Positions 47,295-56,533 are shown, counted from the first letter of the stretch. The stretch is 64,000 nucleotides of DNA from Sporosarcina sp. ANT_H38 (GCF_008369195.1 NZ_VOBC01000002.1:372001-436000), one strand, 5' to 3'. Program-made: numbers and translations. The notes: generated by a model from the letters alone, not told the origin.

Positions 47295-47720
47295 TTAGTT
47301 CCCTGCTTTCTTATTATGATTTCAATATGAATCAATTCCATAACTACTTATTTAATATTTAAAGACGGACAACTTTTGAGTGTATTATTTTATTGTTCGT
47401 ATATGATTTGACTACTCTCGTTGATTGTAGTGCAAGGCGGCGACTCCTGCGGGAACAGTACGAGCTGAAGACCCTGGACTGAGCGTAGCAAGGGAAGCGG
47501 CTGAAGCCGTACCCGCGGAAAGCGTCCGCCTGAAACGGAAATCAGCCTTGTTCGGATTTTATAGTTAATACTTCTATTATGAAATTGATTTCAATATACC
47601 AGCGAATTAGGATTTTCTCCTTTAATAAGTCCAAATAAAGATTTCCTTCAAATACATTTCGGCGCTTTTAGAATGCCTGCGCTCAGTATATACACCGTAT
47701 TCAATACTTCAACATGTCCA
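47295..47720. other. ywdK/ywdI intergenic region
   Basis: The 426 bp hold one dispersed repeat (47433-47550) and otherwise AT-rich sequence. A 96-codon reverse frame at 47648-47938 overlaps ywdI in another frame and is not considered a gene. Confidence 0.6.
47433..47550. repeat. Bacillus-type GGCGGCGACTCCTGCGGG dispersed repeat
   Basis: This 118-bp element starts CAAGGCGGCGACTCCTGCGG and ends CAGCCTTG, so its ends CAAGGC/GCCTTG are inverted repeats. Internal GCTGAAG and GCGGAAAGCGTCCGCC segments match a repeat seen throughout Bacillaceae genomes. It could be a non-autonomous mobile element; no transposase is present. Confidence 0.8.
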
Positions 47721-47984
47721 TTAAAAATCAAATAATGAACCGCCGTTAGCATCCTCTTCTTCAAGTAGTTTGCCTTCCAAAGAATTGATTGATTGCACAG
47801 CGCTAGTGGTTGTAAGTATCTTCGGGACACTCTTCTCTTCACGCTTATTTTCCCCGCCAAGCGCAACTTCGCAAAGTGATCTGACAGCGGAAAACGCCTC
47901 CCGCATCGTGCTTTCATCATTGGAGCGCCTTGCAACACTTAATTGCCGCTCCATTTCCGATAATATTCGGTCATATGTTATCAC
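47721..47984 (-). CDS. ywdI: YwdI family protein (DUF5327)
   Basis: This 87-residue acidic protein starts MITYDRILSEMERQLSVARR and ends NGGSLFDF, matching the YwdI family found next to ung. The start is GTG at 47982-47984, which overlaps the stop codon of the small cysteine protein upstream (GTGA), with AAAGGGGGC as ribosome binding site. Function is unknown. Confidence 0.85.
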   Translation of the reverse strand: MITYDRILSEMERQLSVARRSNDESTMREAFSAVRSLCEVALGGENKREEKSVPKILTTTSAVQSINSLEGKLLEEEDANGGSLFDF

Positions 47985-48157
47985 TGTCTAGTGCCCCCTT
48001 TCTTCTGTTCAAATTGCAAACAGTCCGTACCAGACGATTTCTTGACGACGATCGATGGTAGTTCCCGCGTTTTAAATCCATATGCTTTGCAGCCACGGGG
48101 ATTTTGTTGGTCCCATGTTATGAAGAAATGTTGGCATTGGAAACAATTTACTGCCAC
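47981..48157 (-). CDS. Small four-cysteine, probably zinc-binding protein
   Basis: This 58-residue protein reads MAVNCFQCQHFFITWDQQNP and then RGCKAYGFKTRELPS, IVVKKSSGTDCLQFEQKK. Cysteines at 5, 8, 23 and 46 suggest a zinc site. Similar short proteins with the pattern CxxC..TWD..xPRGC..YGFK..PS..V..SSG..C..F occur in many bacteria, with no known role. It starts at GTG (48155-48157) behind AAAGAGG, and its TGA overlaps the ywdI start. It is encoded between ung and ywdI. Confidence 0.8.
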   Translation of the reverse strand: MAVNCFQCQHFFITWDQQNPRGCKAYGFKTRELPSIVVKKSSGTDCLQFEQKKGGTRQ

Positions 48158-48205
48158 TTACGATCAACCTCTTTTCATCCAACTTTAGCACGGCTACAAC
48201 ACAAT

Positions 48206-48892
48206 TTAAAGCACACCGCCTGTTTGGTACCAGTCAATCTGTGTTTCACCCCATGATTCAAGAATCTGATTCGTCTTCGAATATGGACGGCTACCGATAA
48301 ACCCACGACTTGCGCTCAGCGGGCTCGGATGAACCGATTCGATAATTGCGTGACGCGATGTATCGATGAGTTTCTTCTTGTCCTGTGCTGGACGTCCCCA
48401 TAATACGAAGACGATTGGTTTGTCGCGGTTTGATAACTTCTGGATCACTACATCAGTAAATGTCTCCCACCCTTGCTTGCGATGCGAATGCGCTTGTCCA
48501 TCACGTACTGTAAGCACCGTATTCAGCATGAGCACGCCTTGTTTAGCCCAACCTAACAGGGTTCCACCCTCCGGCAGCAGACAGTCGATATCAGAAGTAA
48601 GCTCCTTGAACATATTGCGTAGACTAGGTGGTATCTTGACACCCGGCTTTACCGAAAAGCTTAATCCGTGTGCTTGTCCGGGACCATGATACGGGTCCTG
48701 TCCTAAAATAACGACTTTCACTTCATTAAAAGGCGTCCGTTTGAACGCAGTCCACAATTCATCCATCTGTGGATAAATTGTTTCTTCTGCATATTCTTTT
48801 TCCAGAAATTCACGCAGCTTACTATAGTAGGGTTTCTTGAATTCATCATTCAGGACATCACCCCAATCGTTTTCAAAAAGCACTTTATGCAT
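48206..48892 (-). CDS. ung: Uracil-DNA glycosylase
   Basis: This 228-residue family 1 glycosylase removes uracil from DNA. The water-activating aspartate is in GQDPYHGPGQAHGLSFSV, and the HPSPLSASRGF loop carries the second catalytic residue. The start follows GGAGTGATGG, immediately after the DUF4230 gene stop. Confidence 0.97.
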   Translation of the reverse strand: MHKVLFENDWGDVLNDEFKKPYYSKLREFLEKEYAEETIYPQMDELWTAFKRTPFNEVKVVILGQDPYHGPGQAHGLSFSVKPGVKIPPSLRNMFKELTSDIDCLLPEGGTLLGWAKQGVLMLNTVLTVRDGQAHSHRKQGWETFTDVVIQKLSNRDKPIVFVLWGRPAQDKKKLIDTSRHAIIESVHPSPLSASRGFIGSRPYSKTNQILESWGETQIDWYQTGGVL

Positions 48893-48898
48893 AATCCA

Positions 48899-49642
48899 TC
48901 ACTCCTTGAATTCAATCGTCACGTCATAGCCAGCGAATGAAAACATTTCATTCAGCGTTTTCTCGGCATTCCGCTGTGCCGTCATCAATACACCTTGTCC
49001 AGTAGTTTCCTCCAATATTAACCTTTTCGCTTCCTCGGCGAGTTCGTAGGCCTCTTCAATATTCGCTTTTTCACGGAATAATCCTTCGTAGGAATATACT
49101 TCGACTTCATCGAAATAGATTTCTGCTCCTCCTAAAAAGGTGGCTGGTGGCAATATAAGTTTCGCTGTTTTTTTCTTTTCATCGACAATTACATCACTTT
49201 CCGTCAAACCCGACATGTCAACGCCCGCTTTTACTGATCCCGGAATGACCACTAATAACTGTCGCTTCGTTCCTGGCAAATTGAGACCGATACTTTGCCC
49301 GAATAATATATTATCTTGTCGTTCAATGATAACTTTTGTATATGCTTCGGCAGTTGCTAGTTCGTTCAAGTCTTGGATTTGTTCGAGAAATACGCCTTTT
49401 TGTTCCGTGAACGTGCTCCCTTGTTTCAATATGAAGAATGTCACAAACGGCAAAGCGACAATCATTAATAAAATTAGTAGTGCAATTACGATGGTCGACT
49501 TTCTCCATACTGAAAAAGCTACTTTCCCACCACGCCAAAATCCGCGCGGGCGGCCTTTTACTTCTTCCATCGTCACTGCAGTTTGTTCTTTAGAATCCTT
49601 CAATTCTTTCAACAAACGTTTGATTTCCTTGTCATCCGCCAC
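48899..49642 (-). CDS. DUF4230 family membrane-anchored protein
   Basis: This 247-residue protein has an N-terminal charged cytoplasmic part, one membrane segment (STIVIALLILLMIVALPFVT, about 50-72) and an external domain that matches DUF4230 (TEAYTKVIIERQDNILFG-like, PGSVKAGVDMSGL, LPPATFLGGAEI). The GTG at 49640-49642 is preferred because GAGGGATGAA precedes it; a GTG ten codons earlier has no site. Function is unknown. It is probably cotranscribed with ung. Confidence 0.8.
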   Translation of the reverse strand: MADDKEIKRLLKELKDSKEQTAVTMEEVKGRPRGFWRGGKVAFSVWRKSTIVIALLILLMIVALPFVTFFILKQGSTFTEQKGVFLEQIQDLNELATAEAYTKVIIERQDNILFGQSIGLNLPGTKRQLLVVIPGSVKAGVDMSGLTESDVIVDEKKKTAKLILPPATFLGGAEIYFDEVEVYSYEGLFREKANIEEAYELAEEAKRLILEETTGQGVLMTAQRNAEKTLNEMFSFAGYDVTIEFKE

Positions 49643-49754
49643 TTCATCCCTCTTTCCCTCTTTTTCCGACACTATCTTATACGTTCACATTATAGGAAAG
49701 TTCCATTTCAAACAACTAGAAAGACATGGTAGGATAATGTGGGAGGGGTATGAC

Positions 49755-50021
49755 ATGGCAGATATGCAATTGCGTGAGAAAATGAAAAAAGTTTCTGAAG
49801 CTGCGAAACATGGTGGCCACGTACCGGAGCGGTCCAAAAACGCTGGACTCATCGTTTTTCTGATCCTTATAGGGTGTGGAATGATCTTCATGTTAGCTCT
49901 TGCTATAGGACTTTTACTAACTAAACATATTATCAGTGCTGCCATTGTTTTTTGTATCGCAGCACTCCTCGCATACTCCGTTTTCAAAATGATGAAAGCC
50001 GATGATCTCGGAGAATTGTAA
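49755..50021 (+). CDS. Small membrane protein
   Basis: This 88-residue protein begins MADMQLREKMKKVSEAAKHG behind GGGAGGGG and has two hydrophobic segments (IVFLILIGCGMIFMLALAIG, IISAAIVFCIAALLAYSVF). It is a real gene although the same frame stays open far upstream antisense to the DUF4230 gene. The family was not recognised. Confidence 0.75.
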   Translation: MADMQLREKMKKVSEAAKHGGHVPERSKNAGLIVFLILIGCGMIFMLALAIGLLLTKHIISAAIVFCIAALLAYSVFKMMKADDLGEL

Positions 50022-50079
50022 TTTTATATTTATTTGATAAGATTAAGTTAGAATTTATTCGAAAAGGAGATTTGCCATT

Positions 50080-50913
50080 ATGACGTTGAAAAAGACATTA
50101 ACAATTGCAGGATCCGATACATCAGGTGGCGCAGGTATTGCTGCGGACTTGAAAACATTCCAAGAACACGGTACATATGGTATGACAGCAGTTACAGTCA
50201 TTGTGACAATGGATCCGGATAATAATTGGTCACATGGTGTCTACTCATTACCGGTCGACGTTTTGAAAGCCCAAATTAAAACAGCTCTTTCGACAGGAAT
50301 CGATGCGATTAAAACAGGTATGCTCAGCACAGAAGAAATCATCAAAATCGCAGGCAACGCGATTTCCGACTCAGGCCTCAACCATGTAGTTATCGATCCG
50401 GTTATGGTTTGTAAAGGCGAAGATGAAGTACTGAATCCAGGCACAGTAGATGCAATGGTTGAATTCCTTCTTCCAAAAGCAGAAATTGTGACACCGAACT
50501 TGTTCGAAGCAGGACAACTTGCTGGCACAAAAACACCAAAAACGATTGAAGATATGAAAACAGTCGCTGAAAAAATTCATTCACTTGGTGCTCGCAATGT
50601 TGTCATCAAAGGCGGCAAACAGCTGGACCATGATAAAGCTGTGGATTTGTTCTATGACGGCAAAACGTTCACTCTTCTTGAAGCAGAGAAAACAGCGACA
50701 ACTTACAATCACGGTGCGGGCTGTACATTTGCCGCAGCAATCACAGCAAACCTAGCAAATGGTCTAGATGTAAAAGACTCTGTATTTGAAGCAAAAAAAT
50801 TCGTTACAGCGGCAATAGCAAACGGCTGGAAACTGAATGAATATGTAGGACCTGTTATGCACGGAGCGAAAAACCGTTTCGGCGCACCAGAAATTACGAC
50901 GACTGAAATTTAA
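50080..50913 (+). CDS. pdxK: Pyridoxine/hydroxymethylpyrimidine kinase
   Basis: This 277-residue ribokinase-fold enzyme phosphorylates pyridoxal/pyridoxine and possibly HMP. It has AGSDTSGGAGIAADLKTF at the substrate site and the anion-hole motif NHGAGCTFAAA near the C-terminus with the catalytic position. The GCT variant and its place after ung/ywdK match B. subtilis PdxK (YwdB) rather than ThiD. The start follows AAAAGGAGA. Confidence 0.9.
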   Translation: MTLKKTLTIAGSDTSGGAGIAADLKTFQEHGTYGMTAVTVIVTMDPDNNWSHGVYSLPVDVLKAQIKTALSTGIDAIKTGMLSTEEIIKIAGNAISDSGLNHVVIDPVMVCKGEDEVLNPGTVDAMVEFLLPKAEIVTPNLFEAGQLAGTKTPKTIEDMKTVAEKIHSLGARNVVIKGGKQLDHDKAVDLFYDGKTFTLLEAEKTATTYNHGAGCTFAAAITANLANGLDVKDSVFEAKKFVTAAIANGWKLNEYVGPVMHGAKNRFGAPEITTTEI

Positions 50914-50993
50914 TGAAGTTGTATCCGGTGTCTACAACTGGCACCTGGGTACTAGGCGATATCCACTAGAATCATTCATTAAACTTATATAGT

Positions 50994-51045
50994 AACAACG
51001 TCAAGAGATGATTAATGTCTCTTGGCGTTGTTATTTTTATTTTAT
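50994..51045 (+). terminator. Terminator after pdxK
   Basis: AACAACGTCAAGAGA pairs with TCTCTTGGCGTTGTT (one mismatch), followed by ATTTTTATTTTATT. Confidence 0.9.
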
Positions 51046-51203
51046 TGAACACCTCAAAAGCCTTTGTTTGAGAATTCTCGAATTTCGTTATTCCCCTCAC
51101 TGTACGTCGGACACTTTTCACATTAAGACCCATGAATCGCATTCAACACCCCTTTTCTATATACTAAAGAGAAGCACTGTTACAGTTTTAAGGAGGGCTA
51201 TTC

Positions 51204-51554
51204 ATGGAATTAGTAAAACCAGATCATTTGCAGGAACTCATAACTTCTTTTGCGAATAAAGACGTGTACATCCATCTCGAAACGACGAACGGTTCCTATG
51301 CCGCTCATTTCAATGAAAATGTATTTAACGCGGGTGCGTTCATCCGCAATATCGTCATTAAATTCGAACTTGGAAAAGTCGCTGGCGATTCGCCCCACCG
51401 CATCGGGTTGAAGTTACCATCCGGTTGGATTTACGCGCAAGGTATCACACATTATAAACTCGACGAGCACGGGCGTCTGCTCATGGCAGGCCTCGATTCA
51501 GAAGGAAAACTTGCGGTTGCGCTTGAAATTAGCGAGACTCCGTTCACATATTAA
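51204..51554 (+). CDS. yojF: YojF family protein (DUF1806)
   Basis: This 116-residue soluble protein is the usual upstream partner of bshB2. It contains DVYIHLETTNGSYAAHF, GAFIRNIVIKFE and LPSGWIYAQGITHYKLDEHG. The start follows AAGGAGGG, and bshB2 begins 18 bp after its stop. Conserved pairing suggests a role in bacillithiol biology, but its activity is not known. Confidence 0.9.
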   Translation: MELVKPDHLQELITSFANKDVYIHLETTNGSYAAHFNENVFNAGAFIRNIVIKFELGKVAGDSPHRIGLKLPSGWIYAQGITHYKLDEHGRLLMAGLDSEGKLAVALEISETPFTY

Positions 51555-51572
51555 TAAAGGAGGTTATTTTTT

Positions 51573-52256
51573 ATGATTAAAAAAGAACGCCATGTACTTG
51601 TCATATTCCCCCACCCAGACGATGAAGCATTCGGCGTATCAGGTACCATTTCTTCCTACAGAGATATGGGGGTACCTGTCACGTATGCTTGTTTAACATT
51701 AGGTGAAATGGGACGTAACTTAGGGAATCCGCCATTCGCAAACCGAGAAACTCTTCCTCAAATTCGGAAAGAGGAACTCAAAAAGGCTTGTGAAGCAATG
51801 GGACTTGACGATTTACGGATGATGGGATTCCGAGATAAAACGGTCGAATTTGAAGATGATGAAAAAATGGTGAAACTCGTTACAGACTTAATAGAAGAAA
51901 CGAATCCTTCACTTATTATTTCATTCTATCCTGGTCTAGCTGTCCATCCAGACCACGATGCAACTGCACGCGCAGTTGTACGTGCAGTCCGAAGAATGCC
52001 GGAAACAGAACGTCCTACAATTTATACACTCGCCTTTGCGAACAATACGGTTGAAGTCCTCGGAGAACCCGATATTATTCACGACATTACAGCAAATGCT
52101 GATAAAAAAATCGCAACGCTAAAAGCTCATGCATCTCAGACCGTGTGGATGATGAAAGATATGGAAATAAAATTAGCAGCGCAAGATCCAGATTCACTAA
52201 AATGGCTTAATTTCGAGCGTTTTTACACATATCGATGGGATAAAGATTTCGAATAA
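51573..52256 (+). CDS. bshB2: Bacillithiol biosynthesis N-acetyl hydrolase BshB2
   Basis: This 227-residue zinc-dependent deacetylase (PIG-L/LmbE fold) removes acetyl from GlcNAc-malate in bacillithiol synthesis, or from related conjugates. The metal and catalytic motifs are FPHPDDEAFG (about 12-21) and HPDHDAT. The start follows AAAGGAGG. It is the second gene of the yojF-bshB2 operon. Confidence 0.93.
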   Translation: MIKKERHVLVIFPHPDDEAFGVSGTISSYRDMGVPVTYACLTLGEMGRNLGNPPFANRETLPQIRKEELKKACEAMGLDDLRMMGFRDKTVEFEDDEKMVKLVTDLIEETNPSLIISFYPGLAVHPDHDATARAVVRAVRRMPETERPTIYTLAFANNTVEVLGEPDIIHDITANADKKIATLKAHASQTVWMMKDMEIKLAAQDPDSLKWLNFERFYTYRWDKDFE

Positions 52257-52331
52257 GAAGGTACAGTAAAGAGCTACAATCTAGATGTCTTGATTTCCCT
52301 TCAGGAGCATAATTCAATAAATCACTACGAG

Positions 52332-52372
52332 AAAGAGACTATAAACCACATTGGTTTATAGTCTCTTTCTTA
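52332..52372 (+). terminator. Terminator after bshB2
   Basis: A perfect 16-bp stem, 52332-52347 with 52353-52368, has a 5-nt loop and is followed by CTTAT. Confidence 0.9.
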
Positions 52373-52379
52373 TGTATAT

Positions 52380-52913
52380 TTATTTATTAAATCACTAGTG
52401 CCCCATAAATAATTACTTAGATTTCAGTCAGTGTGTTTATATTTTTTTCAAAAAGGTAAATACCCTAATAGAGGTAGCGCTATCCATTTGTTGAAATTAT
52501 ACAGAAAGGCAGGGTCGTCAGGCAAAAAGATTATTTCTTATGAGACGTTGGAGTTCTCGAAACACCGTATCCAATACGTCACATCCCTATACATAAAGAC
52601 ATCTCGGTAATGGTATGAAAGTGATTCAGTCCAAAGCAAGACAATGGCAACCTTACAAGGAGCGCGTATTGTTTCATCAATTTACTAGATGGTGAATTTC
52701 GGTTACTCAACAGACGTGATATTTTCTTTTTTAAATGAACTATTAATATCTCCTTATAGAATCAGTTAGTTTTAATAGTTCTAAGGTTTTCAAAAAGAAT
52801 AGACCGAAAAGTTATAATAGTATATAATCTATTTATAAAGAAAAAATAATAGTAAAGAATGTATAATTATTCACCATATACATGATATACTGTTACAAAA
52901 AGGGGAATATAAA
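52380..52913. other. Gene-poor AT-rich stretch before the YjiH-like gene
   Basis: No credible coding frame or complete repeat was found in 534 bp. The last 110 bp are very AT-rich with several TATAAT-like boxes, including TATACT near 52888, which probably include the promoter of the downstream gene. The central part (52500-52700) is less AT-rich and may be a decayed gene, but no homology was recognised on either strand. Confidence 0.5.
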
Positions 52914-54266
52914 ATGAAAAAGTTTGCTTTATCCACATGGTTCTATTTTCTAGTTCCATCGATTCTCGGAATTCTTTTGTTCATGATACCTATGAAATAT
53001 GCAGGGGAATGGAAAATACCTATTGCCATATTTGCAGACTTATTATCAGAAACGATTGCTCCGGTTATGCCATGGGTCGCTACAATTACTCTAATTATCG
53101 CAGCACTCGGTTCGATTGTATTTTTGACTATTCGAGGTGACAAGGTAAAGTCACCCTTTATAACAAATTTATTCAAAGTATCGCTCTTTTGGACAATTGT
53201 CCGGATTATAGGTGCTATTTTAGCTTTACTTACCGTACTTCAAGTTGGTCCGGAAGCTATTTGGAGTGAAAATACGGGTGCACTTCTGCTAAGTGAAACC
53301 GGTCTTGTTACATTCCTGTTTACAATCTTTTTGTTCGCTGGAATTCTCTTACCACTTCTACTTAACTTTGGTTTACTTGAGTTTTTTGGAACAATGATGG
53401 TGAAAATAATGCGCCCTCTATTTAAAATACCAGGTCGTTCTTCCATCGATGCACTGACATCATGGATTGGCGATGGAACAATTGGTGTTTTGCTAACAAG
53501 TAAACAGTATGAAGAAGGTTTTTATACGAAGAAAGAAGCAGCCATTATCGGAACGACCTTCTCCGTTGTGTCGATTACCTTTTCTATCATCATCATCGAA
53601 GAAGTTGGACTCGGTGCTTATTTCTTACCATTTTATGGTACGGTTGTTTTAACTGGTCTGATTCTCGCGTTTATTATGCCGCGGATTTATCCTCTTTCAA
53701 AAAAGAAAGACGAATACATAGACGGTAGACCATTTACAGGCGATGAAGAAAAATTACCAGAAGGATACAGTGTTTTTTCACACGGACTCGAAAATGCATT
53801 AACAAAAGCGGATAACAATCGTTCAATCGTTAAAACCATTTCAGAGGGCCTGAAAAATGTCCTAGATATGTGGATTGGTGTTATTCCAGTCGTTATGGCT
53901 TTCGGAACAATTGCATTGATTCTCGCTGAGTATACAAGTGTCTTCACAATTTTAGGGAAACCTTTCGTACCAATCCTGTCCATCTTAGGAATACCTGAGG
54001 CGGCAGAGGCGGCGCAACTTATGGTCGTCGGATTCACGGACATGTTCCTGCCCGTAATCCTTGCCAATGGTTTGATCACATCTGAGTTGACATTGTTCGT
54101 TGTTGCCACTGTTTCAGTGACACAACTCATTTTCATGGCCGAAGTTGGGGGACTTCTGCTAGGCTCAAAAATTCCTGTAAACTTTTTTGAACTTGTTGTT
54201 ATTTTCCTTTTGCGCACACTCATTTCACTACCAATTATCGCAGGAGTAGCACACCTTTTATTCTAA
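52914..54266 (+). CDS. YjiH family membrane protein (nucleoside-recognition Gate domains)
   Basis: This 450-residue protein has about ten to twelve membrane segments. It contains two Gate-type regions (SSIDALTSWIGDGTIGVLLTSKQYEEGFYTKKEAA split across 175-210, and GFTDMFLPVILANGLITSEL near 385), as in YjiH and related transporters or spore-maturation proteins. The start follows AAAAAGGGG. The substrate is unknown; nucleoside transport is only implied by the domain name. Confidence 0.85.
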   Translation: MKKFALSTWFYFLVPSILGILLFMIPMKYAGEWKIPIAIFADLLSETIAPVMPWVATITLIIAALGSIVFLTIRGDKVKSPFITNLFKVSLFWTIVRIIGAILALLTVLQVGPEAIWSENTGALLLSETGLVTFLFTIFLFAGILLPLLLNFGLLEFFGTMMVKIMRPLFKIPGRSSIDALTSWIGDGTIGVLLTSKQYEEGFYTKKEAAIIGTTFSVVSITFSIIIIEEVGLGAYFLPFYGTVVLTGLILAFIMPRIYPLSKKKDEYIDGRPFTGDEEKLPEGYSVFSHGLENALTKADNNRSIVKTISEGLKNVLDMWIGVIPVVMAFGTIALILAEYTSVFTILGKPFVPILSILGIPEAAEAAQLMVVGFTDMFLPVILANGLITSELTLFVVATVSVTQLIFMAEVGGLLLGSKIPVNFFELVVIFLLRTLISLPIIAGVAHLLF

Positions 54267-54275
54267 TGAAGCATG

Positions 54276-54308
54276 AAGACCTTGCAGATGTTTGCAGGGT
54301 CTTTTTTT
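54276..54308 (+). terminator. Terminator after the YjiH-like gene
   Basis: AAGACCTTGCA pairs with TGCAGGGTCTT (one mismatch), then TTTTT. Confidence 0.85.
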
Positions 54309-54320
54309 GAGGGTTTATTT

Positions 54321-54375
54321 ATGGATTGGTAACGGGATATGATCCCTTCGACGCGCTATTAGACCGGTTCTAGTG
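54321..54375. repeat. Remnant of the ATGATYGGTT repeat
   Basis: ATGGATTGGT (54321), ATGATCCC (54339) and ATTAGACCGGTT (54358) are spaced 18-19 bp apart. They follow a terminator, as at the other loci. The copies are degenerate, so the assignment is tentative. Confidence 0.4.
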
Positions 54376-54396
54376 GAAAGTGCTCTATTACATTCC

Positions 54397-54436
54397 AACA
54401 TAAAACCCGCAGAAACTATTCCACGGGTTTTATGTT
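54397..54436 (-). terminator. Terminator at the tdh 3' end
   Basis: AACATAAAACCCG (54397-54409) pairs perfectly with CGGGTTTTATGTT (54424-54436). The stem overlaps the tdh stop codon. Confidence 0.75.
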
Positions 54437-55379
54437 ACATATTCAATTTAGTTTTTAGTTTCGACAACATGTCTACTGTCATTTTGTCCAAATCATAATT
54501 CGCCTTGAAGCCCCATTCATTTACAGCAGCTGTTGGATCAATCGAATCTGGCCAGCTGTCTGCAATCGCCTGGCGGACTGGATCGACGTCGTATGCAATT
54601 TCAAAAGTAGGTAGTTGTTTTTTTATAGAAGCTGCAATTTGAGACGGTTCAAAACTCATTGCTGTTACATTAAATGCATTACGATGAATCAACTTCGTGG
54701 GATCTGCTTCCATTAAATCAACGATCGCCTGTAAAGCATCAGGCATATACATCATATCCATGCGCGTTCCTTCTGCAATATAGGAAGTGTATTTGCCTTC
54801 TTCAAGCGCTTTGTAATAAATATCAACCGCATAATCCGTCGTTCCGCCGCCCGGTTGTGCTACATAGGAGATAAGACCAGGAAAACGAACGCCGCGCGTA
54901 TCCATTCCGAATTTGTGGAAGTAGTAATCGCACAGCAATTCACCTGCGACTTTATTGACACCGTACATTGTCGTTGGTCTTTGTAATGTATCTTGCGGTG
55001 TATCTTTTTTCGGAGTTGACGGACCGAATGCACCGATTGAACTTGGCGTGAAGAATTGCATATCCAGCTCACGCGATACTTCAAGTGCGTTCATAAGGCC
55101 ACCCATATTCAGATTCCATGCAAACAATGGCTCATCTTCCGCCTTAGCAGATAATAATGCAGCCATATGCATCATCGTATCTGCACCGAAATCCTTTGCA
55201 AGTGTATGCATGTTGTTCGCATCCGTTACGTCAAGCACTTCAAATGGACCTTCTGTTGTGGTATCCGCTCGACGTATGTCTGTTGCCAAAACGTTTTCCG
55301 TGCCGTATTCTGAACGTAGCTTCGCAATTAATTCTGAACCTATTTGCCCTAAAGCACCTGTTACCATAATTTTCTTCAT
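54435..55379 (-). CDS. L-threonine 3-dehydrogenase, short-chain (epimerase-like) type
   Basis: This 314-residue NAD-dependent enzyme oxidises threonine to 2-amino-3-ketobutyrate. It is of the extended SDR type rather than the zinc MDR type: Rossmann motif [13 protein letters not shown] (about 6-18), catalytic [10 protein letters not shown] (Tyr and Lys), and [14 protein letters not shown]. kbl, the next enzyme, is 1.2 kb away on the same strand, but an opposite-strand gene separates them. Confidence 0.92.
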   Translation of the reverse strand: MKKIMVTGALGQIGSELIAKLRSEYGTENVLATDIRRADTTTEGPFEVLDVTDANNMHTLAKDFGADTMMHMAALLSAKAEDEPLFAWNLNMGGLMNALEVSRELDMQFFTPSSIGAFGPSTPKKDTPQDTLQRPTTMYGVNKVAGELLCDYYFHKFGMDTRGVRFPGLISYVAQPGGGTTDYAVDIYYKALEEGKYTSYIAEGTRMDMMYMPDALQAIVDLMEADPTKLIHRNAFNVTAMSFEPSQIAASIKKQLPTFEIAYDVDPVRQAIADSWPDSIDPTAAVNEWGFKANYDLDKMTVDMLSKLKTKLNM

Positions 55380-55574
55380 TTAAATTTATCCTCACTCTCG
55401 AACGAATGTATTTTTGGAGAGAACACTAATTTTTAGCAATTATTTTTTTGTTGATTTTACTGTCTTTATACATTATAAAACGTTCTCCTAGAAAAGACAA
55501 CGCCATTCTATTTCTTAATCAATTAGTACCAGATTTTTCTGTTATACTTAAAGAAAAACTTGAGGTGCATGCTG

Positions 55575-56234
55575 GTGAAAAATAAGCCTTCCATCTTTTC
55601 GAACGTATTTAAATTTGTTCTGCTGATTGCAACTGGGGTCCTTCTTACATTTGTGCTCATTTCGTACGGCGTACCTAAGTTGGTTGTATTCCTTATTGTT
55701 CTTGCCCTGTATGTTTCAGTGTCGATTCTTTGGCCGTTTTATATCATTTACAAGGCTAAATCACTTCGTGCAATCGGCCGATACATCTCCAGCAACCACA
55801 GAAAACCAATTTTCGGGTATTCCTATGCATTGGCAAATGGCGATATGCGTGATGTTGAAAATGCATTGAAACGGATTATGAATACGTATAAGCAACAAGA
55901 TATGTCCGATATTTACGGTGCAAACCTCGCTTTATTTCAAAATAACTCCAAAAAACTTTTGGAGCATGCGGATAATATCAGCGGACAGGAATATAAAGAT
56001 TATTATTTCGGTCATGCCTATGTGATGAACGGAAATTTTGATAAAGCCAGTGGGTTTCTAGCAAAATTACACACCCCTTGGATGATTCATTCATTAAAAG
56101 CCTATACGGCCCTTAAACAAGGGAATCAGAGTAAATTTCTACAAGAAGCAGATCAGTCCATTAAAAGCACACTTGGCATGCAACGTTATGTATTGCATCA
56201 TACGATGAGGCGATTTAAAAATGGCGATTTCTAA
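55575..56234 (+). CDS. Membrane protein of unknown function between tdh and kbl
   Basis: This 219-residue protein has two N-terminal membrane helices (VFKFVLLIATGVLLTFVLIS, VVFLIVLALYVSVSILWPFY) and a soluble helical part with repeat-like helices (FGYSYALANGDMRDVENALKRI, YYFGHAYVMNGNFDKASGF). These suggest TPR-type hairpins. The GTG at 55575 is chosen because GAGGTG lies 7 nt upstream; the ATG at 55569 is too close to it. It is transcribed against its neighbours and appears inserted into the tdh-kbl pair. Confidence 0.75.
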   Translation: MKNKPSIFSNVFKFVLLIATGVLLTFVLISYGVPKLVVFLIVLALYVSVSILWPFYIIYKAKSLRAIGRYISSNHRKPIFGYSYALANGDMRDVENALKRIMNTYKQQDMSDIYGANLALFQNNSKKLLEHADNISGQEYKDYYFGHAYVMNGNFDKASGFLAKLHTPWMIHSLKAYTALKQGNQSKFLQEADQSIKSTLGMQRYVLHHTMRRFKNGDF

Positions 56235-56244
56235 ATTTCACGCA

Positions 56245-56395
56245 TTAAGAAAAGCCGAAGGCGCCTGGAGTCTGAACACTATTCCTGGTAAAAAACTCAT
56301 ACTTTCTTATCTAAAAAAAAGCCCCATTAAGGGCTTTTTTTGTTTGTATAAGTATGGGCTTTTTTTGTTTGTATAAGTATGTGCTTTTTCTGTTA
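56245..56395. repeat. Repeat fragment plus tandem 25-bp terminator-arm duplication
   Basis: GAAGGCGCCTGGAGTCTG at 56261-56278 is an end fragment of the GCGGAAGCGCC repeat. Then AAAAAAAAGCCC/GGGCTTTTTTT (56313-56341) forms a terminator for the upstream gene. Its 3' arm plus GTTTGTATAAGTAT is tandemly repeated (56331-56355, 56356-56380, with a partial third copy). Confidence 0.7.
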
Positions 56396-56491
56396 AGTTA
56401 CTCTACTTTGGTTAACAGCTGACCGTTTTCTTGTTCACTTGATTTGACTTGAGGTAGGACAATTCTAGCCACCGCTATGACTCCCCAATGT

Positions 56492-56525
56492 AAATCCCGG
56501 ACAGCATATTAGCCACCCGGGATTT
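56492..56525 (-). terminator. Hairpin after kbl
   Basis: AAATCCCGG (56492-56500) pairs with CCGGGATTT (56517-56525). The T tract is poor on the reverse strand. Confidence 0.55.
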
Positions 56526-56533
56526 GTTGTTTA

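Noticed and set aside
49140..49754. Long N-terminal extension of the small membrane protein at 49755
   Set aside because: The upstream part is antisense to the DUF4230 gene, and a good ribosome binding site precedes the ATG at 49755.
52500..52700. Possible transposase or gene remnant
   Set aside because: No frame of useful length and no recognisable motif on either strand; only base composition differs from the flanks.
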